Source: Catenulispora acidiphila DSM 44928 | GTDB taxonomy: Bacteria; Actinomycetota; Actinomycetes; Streptomycetales; Catenulisporaceae | Length of the DNA stretch: 64,000 nucleotides | Direction: 5' to 3' | Assembly (NCBI RefSeq): GCF_000024025.1 | Contig: NC_013131.1 | Location: 8,908,229 to 8,972,228 of the forward strand | In this document: positions 47,052 through 56,236 of the stretch, piece by piece | Position numbering within the stretch: the stretch's first letter is position 1 | Layout: every line of letters starts with the position of its first letter | Made by a program: the position numbers and the translations under genes | Notes under the pieces: model-generated | The model's database searches: none | What the model was told of the DNA's origin: nothing | What the model saw: the letters and a program-made list of their open reading frames with translations, nothing else

Positions 47052-48836
47052 CTAGACGGATCCCTTCGTCAGAAGTCTGGCGACCGCGAGCCCGGACACC
47101 AGCGCCGCACCGTGCGTGGCGATCATCGTCGCCCCGCCGGACTTCTCTCCCAGACCGTACGCGATCCCCATCTCGACCACGATCGCGTCGGGCCGCAGGG
47201 CGGTCGCGGCGGCCAGCGCCGAGGCCATCCAGGCGTGCCGGTGCGCGTCGCGGACGACGACCACCAGCGGCCGGTCCGCGGCGGCTGCCACGGCTTCGGA
47301 GACCCCTGCCGGGGTGTAGGGCACCGCGACCAGCCGCGGACGCACCGCGGCGAGCGCGGCGGCGGTGTCGTCGTCGCCGGCGAAGCTGGTCGCCGCGCCC
47401 GGCTCCACGAACCGCGCCGCCGAGCTGCCGGCCGGCAGTTCGGACAGCACCGGGCTCAGTCCCCAGGGGACCGCCGTCCCGGCCGCGTTGTTGGCCAGCG
47501 GCACGAACTCCAGGATGGAGACCGGACCGGTCAGCGGCGGCAGCGGGGCGCCGGAGACGGTGAGCGCGCGCGACGCGGCGGTCAGGCCGATCGCCTGCGC
47601 ACCGTCCGAAGCCGCCGACGCCGACACTGACGCCGAACCCGGTGTCGCCACCGACGTCGCCGTGGGCGTCGAGGATGGACCGGCCGCTTCGCCGTTCGCA
47701 CCGTCCGCACCCACCGCGCCGACACCCGAGGCAGACACGGAGACAGAGCCTCCGGCGCCGTTCGCCGACACCGCGCCGGAGCGCCCGAAGCCGCCGCCGG
47801 CAGCGTACGTCCCCTCCACCTCCGCACGCTGCGCGGCGGCCCACGCCCCGAGCTCCCGCACGCGCGTGGCCGCGTCGTGCAGCCGCTCGGCGGGCAGCCG
47901 GCCGGCGCGCACCGCGTCCACCAGCGCGTCCCGCAGCATGAGGTAGTCGCCCTCGTCCCGCAGGCCGCCGCCGACGCAGACCGCGTCGACACCCGCCGCC
48001 AGCGCCAGAACCGTCCCCTCGGCGATCCCGAAGGTGTCGGCGATGGCGGCCATCTCGATGCCGTCGGTGACCACCAGCCCGGTGAAGCCCAGCTCGCCGC
48101 GCAGCAGGTCCACCAGGACCTTGCGGCTCATGGTCGAGGGGAACTCCGGGTCGTAGCGCGGCGCCAGGATGTGCGCGGTCATCACCGACTTCACCCCGGC
48201 CTCGATCGCGGCCCGGAACGGCGCCAGGTGCTTCTCCCACTCCTTGTCGGAGTGCTGCACCAGCGGCAGGCCGTGGTGCGAGTCCACGGCGGTGTCGCCG
48301 TGTCCGGGGAAGTGCTTGGCGCAGCCGGCCACGCCGGCCGCCTGCAGTCCCCTGACGTACGCCGCGGAGTGCCGCGCCGCCACGACCGGGTCGGACCCGA
48401 AGGACCGGGTCCCGATCACCGGGTTGTCGGGGTTGGTGTTCAGGTCCGCGTCCGGCGCGTAGTTCAGATTGATCCCCGCGCGCCACAGCGAGCGGCCGAT
48501 CTGCCGGGCGACCGTCTCGGTCAGCTCGGCGTCGTCGACGTAGCCCAGGGCGTAGTTGCCCGGGAACGCCGACCCGGTGGCCACGTCGAGCCGGGTGACG
48601 TCGCCCCCTTCCTCGTCGACGGCGACCAGTACGTGCGGGTTCTCCGCCCGCAGCGCCGCCGACAGTTCGCCGGTGCGCTCCGGCGTGGCCGCTATGTTCC
48701 GTCCGTAGTAGGCGACACCACCGAGACCGTCCTCGGTCAGGGCGCGACGCACCCAGTCCGGGACCCGGCCGGAGTCGTCATTGACGAACCCCGGCTGAAG
48801 GACGGCGGCGGCGTCGCGCAGCAGTTGCTCTCCCAC
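47052..48836 (-). CDS. Glycoside hydrolase family 3 beta-N-acetylhexosaminidase
   Basis: A 594-aa NagZ-type GH3 enzyme that should release GlcNAc from chitobiose or muropeptides; without signal peptide it acts in the cytosol. The NagZ loop KHFPGHGDTAVDSHHGLP holds the Asp-His acid/base pair (Asp185/His187), and Asp258 in VVTDGIEM is the nucleophile. Residues ~340-415 are a Gly/Ser/Ala/Thr low-complexity linker, unusual for a cytosolic NagZ, before a second alpha/beta domain. It follows dasC by 13 bp, the place held by dasD in Streptomyces, and abuts the SIS gene. Confidence 0.9.
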   Translation of the reverse strand: MGEQLLRDAAAVLQPGFVNDDSGRVPDWVRRALTEDGLGGVAYYGRNIAATPERTGELSAALRAENPHVLVAVDEEGGDVTRLDVATGSAFPGNYALGYVDDAELTETVARQIGRSLWRAGINLNYAPDADLNTNPDNPVIGTRSFGSDPVVAARHSAAYVRGLQAAGVAGCAKHFPGHGDTAVDSHHGLPLVQHSDKEWEKHLAPFRAAIEAGVKSVMTAHILAPRYDPEFPSTMSRKVLVDLLRGELGFTGLVVTDGIEMAAIADTFGIAEGTVLALAAGVDAVCVGGGLRDEGDYLMLRDALVDAVRAGRLPAERLHDAATRVRELGAWAAAQRAEVEGTYAAGGGFGRSGAVSANGAGGSVSVSASGVGAVGADGANGEAAGPSSTPTATSVATPGSASVSASAASDGAQAIGLTAASRALTVSGAPLPPLTGPVSILEFVPLANNAAGTAVPWGLSPVLSELPAGSSAARFVEPGAATSFAGDDDTAAALAAVRPRLVAVPYTPAGVSEAVAAAADRPLVVVVRDAHRHAWMASALAAATALRPDAIVVEMGIAYGLGEKSGGATMIATHGAALVSGLAVARLLTKGSV

Positions 48837-48849
48837 GCGCGCCGTCCCC

Positions 48850-49701
48850 CTACCCCTTCACCGCGCCGGCGGTGAGACCGGTCGACAGGCGGCTTTGGAA
48901 GACGGTGAACAAGATGATGACGGGAGCGGCGATGATCAGCGCGCCGGCCATCTGCCCGGAGTAGTCCGAGCCGTGGGTCGGGGTGTCGCTGAAGAACGTC
49001 AGCCACACCATGGCCGTCTTGTTCTGGGCCGGCGCGAGGATCTCCCGCGCCATCACGAACTCGTTCCAGGCCTGGATCCAGGCGAACACGCCGGTGGAGA
49101 CCAGTCCGGGCGCCAGCAGCGGCAGCACGACCCGGCGGAAGGCCTGGGCCTTGGTGCAGCCGTCGACCATGGCCGCCTCGTCCAGCTCGACCGGGATGCC
49201 GACGATGTACGTCCGCAGCGTCCAGATGATGAACGGGATCGTGAAGACCAGGTAGGCCAGGATCACGCCGAGCACCGAGCCGTAGAGGTTGGTGGAGTTC
49301 AGCAGCGGCAGCAGGCCGACCAGGATGGTCAGCAGCGGCACCATCTGGACCACCAGGATCGCCACGATGAACGGCTTGCGCCCGCGGAAGTCGAAACGGG
49401 CCACGGCCAGCGCGGCGAGCAGTCCGACCGCCAGGCTGATGAACACCGAGCCCAGCGTGATCACCACGGTGTTCCACAGGTTCGCGCCGAAGTTGTCGTC
49501 CATCGCCGAGGAGAAGGACGAGAAGTCGAAGTGCGACGGCCAGAACGTCGGGTGCTGGGAGATGAGGTCCTTGTTGGACTTCACCGTGGTCAGCAGCATC
49601 CAGTAGATCGGGAAGCCCAGCACGATGGCGACCAGCATCGCCACGCTGTTCCAGAAGGCGGTCATGGCCCGCCGCGGGGCCCTGCGGTAGGCGGCGCTCA
49701 C
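48850..49701 (-). CDS. dasC: Chitobiose/GlcNAc ABC transporter permease (DasC-like)
   Basis: A 283-aa inner-membrane permease of the MalG type with six helices. The EAA coupling loop reads ELDEAAMVDGCTKAQAFRRVVLPLL; QMVPLLTILVGLLPLL and NEFVMAREIL are family segments. The GTG at 49701 overlaps the dasB stop by four bases. No ATPase is encoded nearby; in Streptomyces the shared ATPase MsiK serves such transporters, which would hold here too. Confidence 0.88.
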   Translation of the reverse strand: MSAAYRRAPRRAMTAFWNSVAMLVAIVLGFPIYWMLLTTVKSNKDLISQHPTFWPSHFDFSSFSSAMDDNFGANLWNTVVITLGSVFISLAVGLLAALAVARFDFRGRKPFIVAILVVQMVPLLTILVGLLPLLNSTNLYGSVLGVILAYLVFTIPFIIWTLRTYIVGIPVELDEAAMVDGCTKAQAFRRVVLPLLAPGLVSTGVFAWIQAWNEFVMAREILAPAQNKTAMVWLTFFSDTPTHGSDYSGQMAGALIIAAPVIILFTVFQSRLSTGLTAGAVKG

Positions 49702-50666
49702 TTCTGGTCCCCGATCCTGAGCATCTGACGGATGTAGAAGACCAGCACCAGCATCATCACGACGATCATGGCGACCGAGATGACCGCGCCGTCGCTGTAC
49801 CGGTTCCGGTCGAAGGCCTGCTCGAACAGGTAGACGCCGATGGTCCAGTAGCCCTGTTCCGGGGCGCCGTTGCGCATGGTCCAGATCTGGTTGAAGACCT
49901 GGAAGTCCCAGATGAAGGACAGCGCGGTGGTGATCATCAGCAGCGGGCGCAGGATCGGCAGCGTCACGTTGCGGTACACCTGCAGCGGCGAGGCGCCGTC
50001 CACGCGGGCGGCCTCCTTCAGCTCGGTGGGCACCTGGGTCATGCCGGCGTGCAGCGCCAGCACCAGGAAGGGCAGCGCGCCCCAGACCACGACCGAGGTG
50101 ACGACCACGTACAGGCCCTGGTTCGGGTCGGCGAACCAGTCGTGGTGCAGCATGCCCTTGCCGCCGCACAGGTAGAGGATGTAGTCGATGACGCCGTAGG
50201 CGTTGTCGAACAGCCAGCGGAACACGGTCCCGGTGACGATCGTGGGCATCGACCAGACGAACAGCAGCACCGTGATCAGGATGACCCGGGCCCAGGAGGA
50301 GATCCGGCCCAGCAGCGCCGCGATGGCCATCGCGATCAGCATGCTCAGCGCGACGTTCAGCGCCGTCCAGATCAGCGTCCTGCGGATGACCTGCCAGAAC
50401 AGCGGATCGTGCAGGATCGAGCTGAAGGTGTCGAAGCCGACGTAGCTGACCAGGCTGGGGTTGACGAACTTGCGGTAGTTGTTCATGTTCTGGAACGCCA
50501 GCATGACCATCCGCACCAGCGGATAGCCCATCATCGTGCCGAGCACGACGACCGACGGGACCAGGAAGACGTAGGGCAGGGCCTTGCCCCGCACGGTGAG
50601 GCTCCGCCTCTTCGGCGGTGGACTTTGGACCTCCCGTTGGGAAGTCCGGTTCTCGATGACACTCAT
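49698..50666 (-). CDS. dasB: Chitobiose/GlcNAc ABC transporter permease (DasB-like)
   Basis: A 322-aa MalF-type permease with six helices after a polar N-terminus (~28 residues). The EAA loop ELKEAARVDGASPLQVYRNVTLPIL and the segment LPYVFLVPSVVVLGTMMGYPL are diagnostic. The ATG at 50666 is chosen over an upstream frame extension. It is separated from dasA by 206 bp holding two strong hairpins, so permeases are probably made at lower level than the binding protein. Confidence 0.88.
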   Translation of the reverse strand: MSVIENRTSQREVQSPPPKRRSLTVRGKALPYVFLVPSVVVLGTMMGYPLVRMVMLAFQNMNNYRKFVNPSLVSYVGFDTFSSILHDPLFWQVIRRTLIWTALNVALSMLIAMAIAALLGRISSWARVILITVLLFVWSMPTIVTGTVFRWLFDNAYGVIDYILYLCGGKGMLHHDWFADPNQGLYVVVTSVVVWGALPFLVLALHAGMTQVPTELKEAARVDGASPLQVYRNVTLPILRPLLMITTALSFIWDFQVFNQIWTMRNGAPEQGYWTIGVYLFEQAFDRNRYSDGAVISVAMIVVMMLVLVFYIRQMLRIGDQK

Positions 50667-50729
50667 GGGATCCGCGATCCTCTCGGGCGCCCGGCGCTGA
50701 TGGCGGCTCGCAGGCGGCGGCAAACAAAC

Positions 50730-50819
50730 GGCCGGCGGGTGAGGACCCCCTCACGACGCCGGCCACCTGAAGTGAACTCTGGTGGACGCCAGACGGCCCT
50801 AGCGGCCGTCTGGGCGTCC
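50730..50819 (-). other. Twin hairpins in the dasA-dasB gap (processing or attenuation)
   Basis: Hairpin 1: GGCCGGCG/CGCCGGCC (50730-50737 with 50757-50764) enclosing GTGAGG/CCTCAC. Hairpin 2: 15 bp with one bulge (50784-50798 with 50804-50819; GGACGCCAGACGGCC). They follow the dasA stop by 53 bp on the minus strand and lack T tracts. Such structures after a binding-protein gene stabilise its upstream mRNA or partly stop transcription, giving more binding protein than permease. Confidence 0.7.
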
Positions 50820-50872
50820 CCATCCCCCCGTTGTCGATCAGCCGGCCTCTAGCTGCAGAGACCGTGTGCGGA

Positions 50873-52261
50873 TCAGCTGTTCAGGTCCTTCAGGATGCTG
50901 TCCTGCAATCCCTTGAGCACGGTCGCCGGGTCCTGCCCGGAGGCGATCTGGCCGAACGCGGTCTTCAGCTGCGTCTCGTCCGCCGGCGCCCAGTTCGGCG
51001 AGTTCGGGATGAACCAGGTGACGCCCTTGGCCGCGTCGCCGGTGGCCTGGTTGGCCGGGTCGGCGGCGATGTAGTCGGCGATCTGGGTCTTGTTGTTCGG
51101 GATCGCCTTGGCCGCCAGCAGCTTCATGCTGGCGGTGTCGGTGAAGATCCGGATCCACTCCTCGCCGAGCTTGGAGTTCGCCGCCTTCGACGGGACCGCC
51201 AGGTTCGAGCCGCCCAGGAAGGCCGGGGTCGGGGCGTCCGCGGTCACGCCGGGGACGGCGATCTCAGCGAGCTTGTCCTTCAGCGTCGGGTCGCCGACCT
51301 TGGGGTCGTAGACCTGCGCGGCCTCCCAGCCGTTGCCGATGATGGCCGAGATGTTGCCCTTGGCCATCAGCGCGTCCTGGTCGGTCTCGTCCTTGGTCGC
51401 GCCGCCGACCGAGTAGCTCTTCTGCAGGCTGTCCCACGTCGAGATGCCCGTCAGGAACTTCGGGTCGGTCATCGTGCCGGTCCAGCTGCTGCCGTTGGAC
51501 TTGGCGATGACGCCGTTGACGCCGTAGCTGCCGGCGCCGAAGGAGATGGCGGTGTACCAGTTCTGGCCCGGCAGGTAGAGCGCCGAGAAGTTGGCGGTGG
51601 AGGTGTTGGCCGCCTTGACCTTGTCCAGGTCCGCCTTGAGCTCGTCGAGCGTGGTCGGCGCGGTGGTCACGCCCGCCGCGGCCCACAGGTCCTTGCGGTA
51701 GATCAGGACGCGGGAGCCGGCGTAGTAGGGGATCGCGTACTGCTTGCTGCCGTCCGGCGAGGCGCCGGAGGCCGCGAGGCTGTCCAGCCAGGCGCCGGAG
51801 TTGTCGAACTTCGACTTGTCGCCGGTGAGGTCGACCAGCTGGTCGGCGCCGATGTACTTGGCGGTCTGGGTGTTGCCCAGCTCGATGGCGTCCGGAGCCG
51901 AGGAGGAGCCGATGGCGGCGTCCACGGTCTGGCCGTAGTTGGTCCAGGTCTGCCAGTTGATCTTGACCTGCGCGCCGGTCTCCGCGGTGAAGCGCTGGTT
52001 GGCCTGGTCGACGACGTTCTGCCAGCCCTTCTGCGCGTCCTGCATCAGCCAGATGTTGACCGTCTTGCCCTTGCCGTCCGTCGTGATCGCCGAACCGGTG
52101 GACCCGGTGCCGCCGGTGCCGAGCTGGTTCGACGAGGGAGCGGCCGTGGTGCCGCCGCTGCCGGCCGCGTCGGACCCGCTGGACTTCGACGAGCTGCACG
52201 CGGAAGCCATGAGCGCCACGGCCACGGCCGCCGACGACAGGGCTATGAGCTTGCGCCTCAT
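50873..52261 (-). CDS. dasA: Chitobiose/GlcNAc ABC transporter, substrate-binding lipoprotein (DasA-like)
   Basis: A 462-aa binding protein of the SBP_bac_1 (maltose-type) family. Signal peptide with lipobox MASAC (Cys22), then a ~40-residue Ser/Gly/Thr linker. The core shows VNIWLMQDAQKGW, NQRFTAETGAQVKINWQTW, DAIELGNTQTAKYIGADQLV, and AIPYYAGSRVLIYRKDLW. First gene of the das operon; two dre sites lie 186-223 bp upstream, shared with the divergent dasR. In Streptomyces DasA binds chitobiose; substrate here is inferred from synteny. Confidence 0.9.
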   Translation of the reverse strand: MRRKLIALSSAAVAVALMASACSSSKSSGSDAAGSGGTTAAPSSNQLGTGGTGSTGSAITTDGKGKTVNIWLMQDAQKGWQNVVDQANQRFTAETGAQVKINWQTWTNYGQTVDAAIGSSSAPDAIELGNTQTAKYIGADQLVDLTGDKSKFDNSGAWLDSLAASGASPDGSKQYAIPYYAGSRVLIYRKDLWAAAGVTTAPTTLDELKADLDKVKAANTSTANFSALYLPGQNWYTAISFGAGSYGVNGVIAKSNGSSWTGTMTDPKFLTGISTWDSLQKSYSVGGATKDETDQDALMAKGNISAIIGNGWEAAQVYDPKVGDPTLKDKLAEIAVPGVTADAPTPAFLGGSNLAVPSKAANSKLGEEWIRIFTDTASMKLLAAKAIPNNKTQIADYIAADPANQATGDAAKGVTWFIPNSPNWAPADETQLKTAFGQIASGQDPATVLKGLQDSILKDLNS

Positions 52262-52664
52262 GCCTTACTCCTTGGTAGGTGAGGGATCTGAGCGACCCAC
52301 AGACCGACCGCGCGACACGGCAACCCTGAGCGATGCCGTCCCGTGCTGCGTTAGATCGGTAATCCGGTCGTGGATCCGTAGTGGTGTCGAGCTGCGGGAA
52401 AGGTGCGGTGAAGGCGCCTCCTGACAGCGCCCCGCCGACTTTCCCGATTGGTTTAGACCAGTCCGGAGACTGGCATAGACCACTGGGGTCGTCAAGACTG
52501 CGCGACCTCGGTTGTCCAACCCGTTACCAAGACGCAACCAGCCCTGACATACATAATCCCGTCCCAGGTAAACCCCGGTTTCCGAACAAAGTCGCCGCCG
52601 AGATCGCCCGGGGTGGACACACACGCGGGTCCATGGCACTTTGGGCCACGAGGAGGGGCCGTTC
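52262..52664. promoter_or_regulatory. Divergent dasA/dasR control region
   Basis: These 403 bp carry no gene. Apart from the dre pair, AGGAGG at 52650-52655 is the dasR ribosome site. An AT-richer patch at 52535-52590 (around CATACATAATCCC) may be the dasR promoter. Confidence 0.6.
52447..52484. promoter_or_regulatory. Two dre (DasR) operators between dasA and dasR
   Basis: ATTGGTTTAGACCAGT at 52447-52462 (13/16 to the dre consensus) and ACTGGCATAGACCACT at 52469-52484 (14/16), centres 22 bp apart, two helical turns on the same DNA face. They lie 186 bp from dasA and 181 bp from dasR and can control both directions. Confidence 0.9.
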
Positions 52665-53474
52665 ATGACCGCAGAACCCGCGAACATCGCTCTGGAGTCA
52701 CAGGGGGCGCACGGCGCGACGCCGGCGCTGGAATCAGGGCTGGAATCAGCGCTGGAGACCGTGCGTGTTCCGAAGTACTACCGCTTGAAGCAACATCTGC
52801 TCGACCTGACCCAGACCATGCCGCCGGGCACCCCGGTCCCCCCGGAACGCCTGCTCGCGACCGAGTTCGACACCTCGCGCACCACGGTGCGCCAGGCGCT
52901 GGCCGAGCTGGTCGTGGAGGGCCGCCTGGAGCGGATCCAGGGCAAGGGCACCTTCGTGGCCAAGCCGAAGGTGGCCCAGTCCCTGCAGCTGACCTCCTAC
53001 ACCGAGGACATGCGGGCCCAGGGCCTGGAGCCGACCTCGCGCCTGCTGGAGATGGAGTACGTCGCCGCCGGCGTCGAGCTCGGCGAGCGCCTGGGCATCC
53101 GGGCCTCGGCGAAGGTGCTGCGCATCAGCCGTCTGCGACTGGCCAACGGCGAGCCGATGGCGATCGAGACCACCCACCTGTCCCAGCAGCGCTTCCCCAA
53201 CCTGCGCAAGCTCCTGGGGCGCTACTCCTCGCTGTACACGGCACTGGCCGAGGAGTACGGCGTGCACCTGGGCCAGGCCGAGGAGACCATCGAGACCGCG
53301 CTGGCCACCCCGACCGAGGCCGGGCTGCTCGGCACGGACACCGGTCTGCCCATGCTGCTGCTGTCCCGGCACTCCATCGACACCGAGGGCGAGCCGGTGG
53401 AGTGGGTGCGCTCGGTCTACCGCGGGGACCGGTACAAGTTCGTCGCGCGCCTGAAGCGGCCCGAGGGTGAATAG
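52665..53474 (+). CDS. dasR: DasR-like GntR-family (HutC subfamily) transcriptional repressor
   Basis: A 269-aa regulator. A variable N-terminus of ~40 residues precedes the winged-helix domain: [57 protein letters not shown]. The effector domain is UTRA-type ([20 protein letters not shown] ... [27 protein letters not shown]). DasR binds dre sites and is released by GlcN-6-P/GlcNAc-6-P in Streptomyces. The ATG at 52665 follows AGGAGG. Its dre sites, the das operon and nagA are all in this window. Confidence 0.93.
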   Translation: MTAEPANIALESQGAHGATPALESGLESALETVRVPKYYRLKQHLLDLTQTMPPGTPVPPERLLATEFDTSRTTVRQALAELVVEGRLERIQGKGTFVAKPKVAQSLQLTSYTEDMRAQGLEPTSRLLEMEYVAAGVELGERLGIRASAKVLRISRLRLANGEPMAIETTHLSQQRFPNLRKLLGRYSSLYTALAEEYGVHLGQAEETIETALATPTEAGLLGTDTGLPMLLLSRHSIDTEGEPVEWVRSVYRGDRYKFVARLKRPEGE

Positions 53475-53487
53475 AGCCGAGTAGTCC

Positions 53488-53512
53488 CCCGGCCGCGCAA
53501 CGCGCAGCCGGG
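53488..53512 (+). terminator. Hairpin downstream of dasR
   Basis: CCCGGC-c-GCGC (53488-53498) pairs with GCGC-a-GCCGGG (53502-53512) with one C-A mismatch and a 3-base loop, 14 bp past the dasR stop. Confidence 0.55.
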
Positions 53513-53531
53513 CCCTCGGCGTGTCCCAACT

Positions 53532-53553
53532 CACCCCGTGATCGCACGGGGTG
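53532..53553. promoter_or_regulatory. Perfect inverted repeat before bioD
   Basis: CACCCCGTG-ATCG-CACGGGGTG has 9-bp arms and lies 28 bp before the bioD GTG. It may be a second terminator for dasR or an operator or mRNA hairpin controlling bioD-bioB. It does not resemble the BirA or BioQ consensus as I know them. Confidence 0.5.
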
Positions 53554-53580
53554 GGCTTCCGCCTCCCGTAAAGTCGCGTC

Positions 53581-54309
53581 GTGTCCATCGTCGTAGTAAC
53601 CGGAACCAACACCGACGTCGGCAAGACCGTCGTGACCGCCGCCGTCGCCACCCTGGCCGCCACCCGCGGCACCTCGGTGGCGGTGGTGAAGCCGGCACAG
53701 ACCGGTGTCGCGCCCGAGGAGCCGGGCGACCTGGCGACCGTCCGGCAGCTGGCCGGGGTGACCGACCTGCACGAGTACGCCCGCTACCCGGACCCGCTCT
53801 CCCCCGCCGCCGCCGCGCGCCGCTCGGGCATCGCCCCGCTGGACTTCGACGACACCGTCCGCCGCATCGCGGATCTGGCCGAGCACCGCCGCCTGGTCCT
53901 CGTCGAGGGCGCCGGCGGCCTGCTGGTCCGCAACGACGAGGACGGCAGCACCCTGGCGGACCTGGCGCACGCGCTCAAGGCGCCGGTCCTGCTGGTCGCG
54001 CACCCGAATCTGGGCACGCTGAACATCGCCGCCCTGACCCTGGAGGCGATGGCCGCGCGCGGCCTGGACCTGGCCGGCATCGTCCTGGGCTCCTGGCCCG
54101 CCGACCCGGACCTGGCCATGCGCAGCAACATCCGCGACCTGGAAACCATCGGCGCCCGTCCGCTGGCCGGCGCGCTCCCGGCCGGCGCCGGCCGGATGGA
54201 CCCCGCCGACTTCCTCCTCGCCGCCCGCGCCGGCCTCGCGCCGGCCCTCGGCGGCACGTTCGATCCGGCAGAATTTCGGCAGACCTGGGACCCTCGGAAG
54301 GCGGCCTGA
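53581..54309 (+). CDS. bioD: Dethiobiotin synthetase
   Basis: A 242-aa ATP-dependent synthetase that closes the ureido ring from 7,8-diaminopelargonate and CO2. The P-loop is GTNTDVGKT (residues 8-16), the switch-type VKPAQTGVAPEE follows (family KPxxTG), and VEGAGGLLVRNDED is the third motif. GTG start. bioB begins three bases after the stop, so the two form an operon. Confidence 0.92.
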   Translation: MSIVVVTGTNTDVGKTVVTAAVATLAATRGTSVAVVKPAQTGVAPEEPGDLATVRQLAGVTDLHEYARYPDPLSPAAAARRSGIAPLDFDDTVRRIADLAEHRRLVLVEGAGGLLVRNDEDGSTLADLAHALKAPVLLVAHPNLGTLNIAALTLEAMAARGLDLAGIVLGSWPADPDLAMRSNIRDLETIGARPLAGALPAGAGRMDPADFLLAARAGLAPALGGTFDPAEFRQTWDPRKAA

Positions 54310-54312
54310 ACC

Positions 54313-55338
54313 ATGACAACCACCGAAAACGACACCGAAAACGACCTCGACATCCTCGCGACTGCCCGCGGCCAGGTCCTCGCCGAGGGCGTGGGCCTGA
54401 CCGAAGAGCAGGTCCTGCGGGTCCTGCGCCTGCCCGACGAGGCGCTCCCGGAACTGCTGCAGCTGGCGCACGAGGTCCGCGAGAAGTGGTGCGGCCCGGA
54501 GGTCGAGGTCGAGGGGATCGTCTCGCTGAAGACCGGCGGCTGCCCCGAGGACTGCCACTTCTGCTCGCAGTCCGGTCTGTTCCCCTCCCCGGTCCGCGCG
54601 GCCTGGCTCAACATCCCGGAACTGGTCGAGGCCGCCAAGCAGACCGCGGCGACCGGCGCGACGGAGTTCTGCATCGTGGCCGCCGTCCGCGGCCCGGACG
54701 AGCGCCTGATGAAGCAGATGCGCGAGGGCGTGAAGGCCATCCAGGACGCGGTCGACATCCAGGTCGCCGCCTCCCTCGGCATGCTGACCCAGGAGCAGGT
54801 CGACGACCTGGCCGACATGGGCGTCCACCGCTACAACCACAACCTGGAGACCGCGCGCTCCCACTTCCCGAACGTGGTCACCACGCACAGCTGGGAAGAG
54901 CGCTGGGACACCCTGACGATGGTCCGCGACGCCGGTATGGAAGTCTGCTGCGGCGGCATCGTCGGCATGGGCGAGACCCTGGAGCAGCGCGCCGAGTTCG
55001 CCGCGCAGCTGGCCGCTCTGACCCCCGACGAGGTCCCTCTCAACTTCCTCAATCCCCGTCCGGGCACCCCCTTCGGCGACATGGAGCCGCTGAGCTCCCA
55101 GGAGGCGCTGAAGACCATCGCCGCCTTCCGCCTGGCCCTGCCGCGCACCATCCTGCGCTACGCCGGCGGCCGCGAGATCACCCTCGGCGACCTGGGCACC
55201 GAGCAGGGCCTGCTGGGCGGCATCAACGCCGTCATCGTCGGCAACTACCTGACGACGCTGGGCCGCTCGCCGCAGGAGGACCTGGCGCTGCTGACCAAGC
55301 TGGAGATGCCGATCAAGGAGCTGTCGAAGACGCTGTGA
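54313..55338 (+). CDS. bioB: Biotin synthase (radical SAM)
   Basis: A 341-aa radical SAM enzyme that inserts sulfur into dethiobiotin. The 4Fe-4S/SAM cysteines are 77, 81 and 84 ([14 protein letters not shown]); the next segments [31 protein letters not shown] and the Arg-bearing [12 protein letters not shown] complete the 2Fe-2S and substrate sites. Its 3' end overlaps the convergent regulator by 26 bp. Actinobacterial BioB of this type depends on the helper BsaP; a matching gene lies at 61839. Confidence 0.95.
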   Translation: MTTTENDTENDLDILATARGQVLAEGVGLTEEQVLRVLRLPDEALPELLQLAHEVREKWCGPEVEVEGIVSLKTGGCPEDCHFCSQSGLFPSPVRAAWLNIPELVEAAKQTAATGATEFCIVAAVRGPDERLMKQMREGVKAIQDAVDIQVAASLGMLTQEQVDDLADMGVHRYNHNLETARSHFPNVVTTHSWEERWDTLTMVRDAGMEVCCGGIVGMGETLEQRAEFAAQLAALTPDEVPLNFLNPRPGTPFGDMEPLSSQEALKTIAAFRLALPRTILRYAGGREITLGDLGTEQGLLGGINAVIVGNYLTTLGRSPQEDLALLTKLEMPIKELSKTL

Positions 55339-56197
55339 CGGTCTGCGGCCACGCCGCCAGCAGCTGGAGGGCCGCCTCGCCGGGCGAGCCCTCCGGCGCG
55401 GTCTGGAGGATCAGCGCCTGGTCGGGGTCGTCGGGCGCGCGGAAGGTCTCGTAGTCCAGCGTGATCTCGCCGACGACCGGGTTCCGGTACGTGTAGCTCC
55501 CGTGCGTCTTGTCGCGCACGTCGTGCCGGGCCCACTCCGCCGCGAAGTCCGCGTCCCGGCACAGCTCCGCGATCAGCGTGCCGAGCGCCGGGTCGTCGGG
55601 GTGCCGGCCGATGTCGAGGCGCAGGTACGCCGCGATGTCCTGCATCTTCGCGACCGGATCGGTGAACAGCGCGCGGAACCCCTCGTCGTGGCAGAGCAGC
55701 CAGGCGAGGTTCCGCTCGTGCGGCGCGAGGGTCCCGAAGTCGATCAGCAGCGCCGCCGCCAGCTGATTCCACGCCAGGACATCCGTCCCGAGTCCCACGA
55801 CGTAAGCCGGGACATCCGTCGCGGACTCCAGCAGCCGCCGCAGCCCCGGTCGCACCTTTTGCGGCTCGCGCTTCCCCGTGCCCTGATACACCTGCGCCGA
55901 GTACGGCCGCGCGAGCCGGTACAGGTGCTCACACTCGGTCGGATCCAGTCGCAGCGCCCTGGCGACGGCATCGAGGACTTCCTCGGAGAACTGCACCGCG
56001 CGGCCCTGCTCCAGCCGCACGTAGTGGTCCACGCTCACCCCGGCTGTCAGCGCCAGTTCCTCACGCCGCAGCCCCGGAACTCGCCGCCGCCCGCCGTAGT
56101 CGGGCAGCCCCACATCGCCCGGGTTCAACCTGGCTCGCCGCGACCGCAGGAACTCGCTCAACTCCGCACGCCTGTCGATACGCCTGTCGATGCTCAC
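55313..56197 (-). CDS. XRE-family regulator with MmyB-like ligand-binding domain
   Basis: A 294-aa regulator. The N-terminal HTH is [29 protein letters not shown] (residues ~45-75 of the chosen frame), typical of the actinobacterial family with [13 protein letters not shown] ahead of it. The C-terminal PAS-like MmyB domain contains [26 protein letters not shown] and [24 protein letters not shown]. Proteins like this usually control a divergent oxidoreductase gene, as seen here. GTG 56197 is chosen with AGGA upstream; GTG 56212 is an alternative. The last 26 bp overlap bioB. Confidence 0.88.
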   Translation of the reverse strand: MSIDRRIDRRAELSEFLRSRRARLNPGDVGLPDYGGRRRVPGLRREELALTAGVSVDHYVRLEQGRAVQFSEEVLDAVARALRLDPTECEHLYRLARPYSAQVYQGTGKREPQKVRPGLRRLLESATDVPAYVVGLGTDVLAWNQLAAALLIDFGTLAPHERNLAWLLCHDEGFRALFTDPVAKMQDIAAYLRLDIGRHPDDPALGTLIAELCRDADFAAEWARHDVRDKTHGSYTYRNPVVGEITLDYETFRAPDDPDQALILQTAPEGSPGEAALQLLAAWPQTVTASSTAP

Positions 56198-56236
56198 AGT
56201 CCTGCCTAACACGCGCGGCGCATCCTGGTCATCCCG

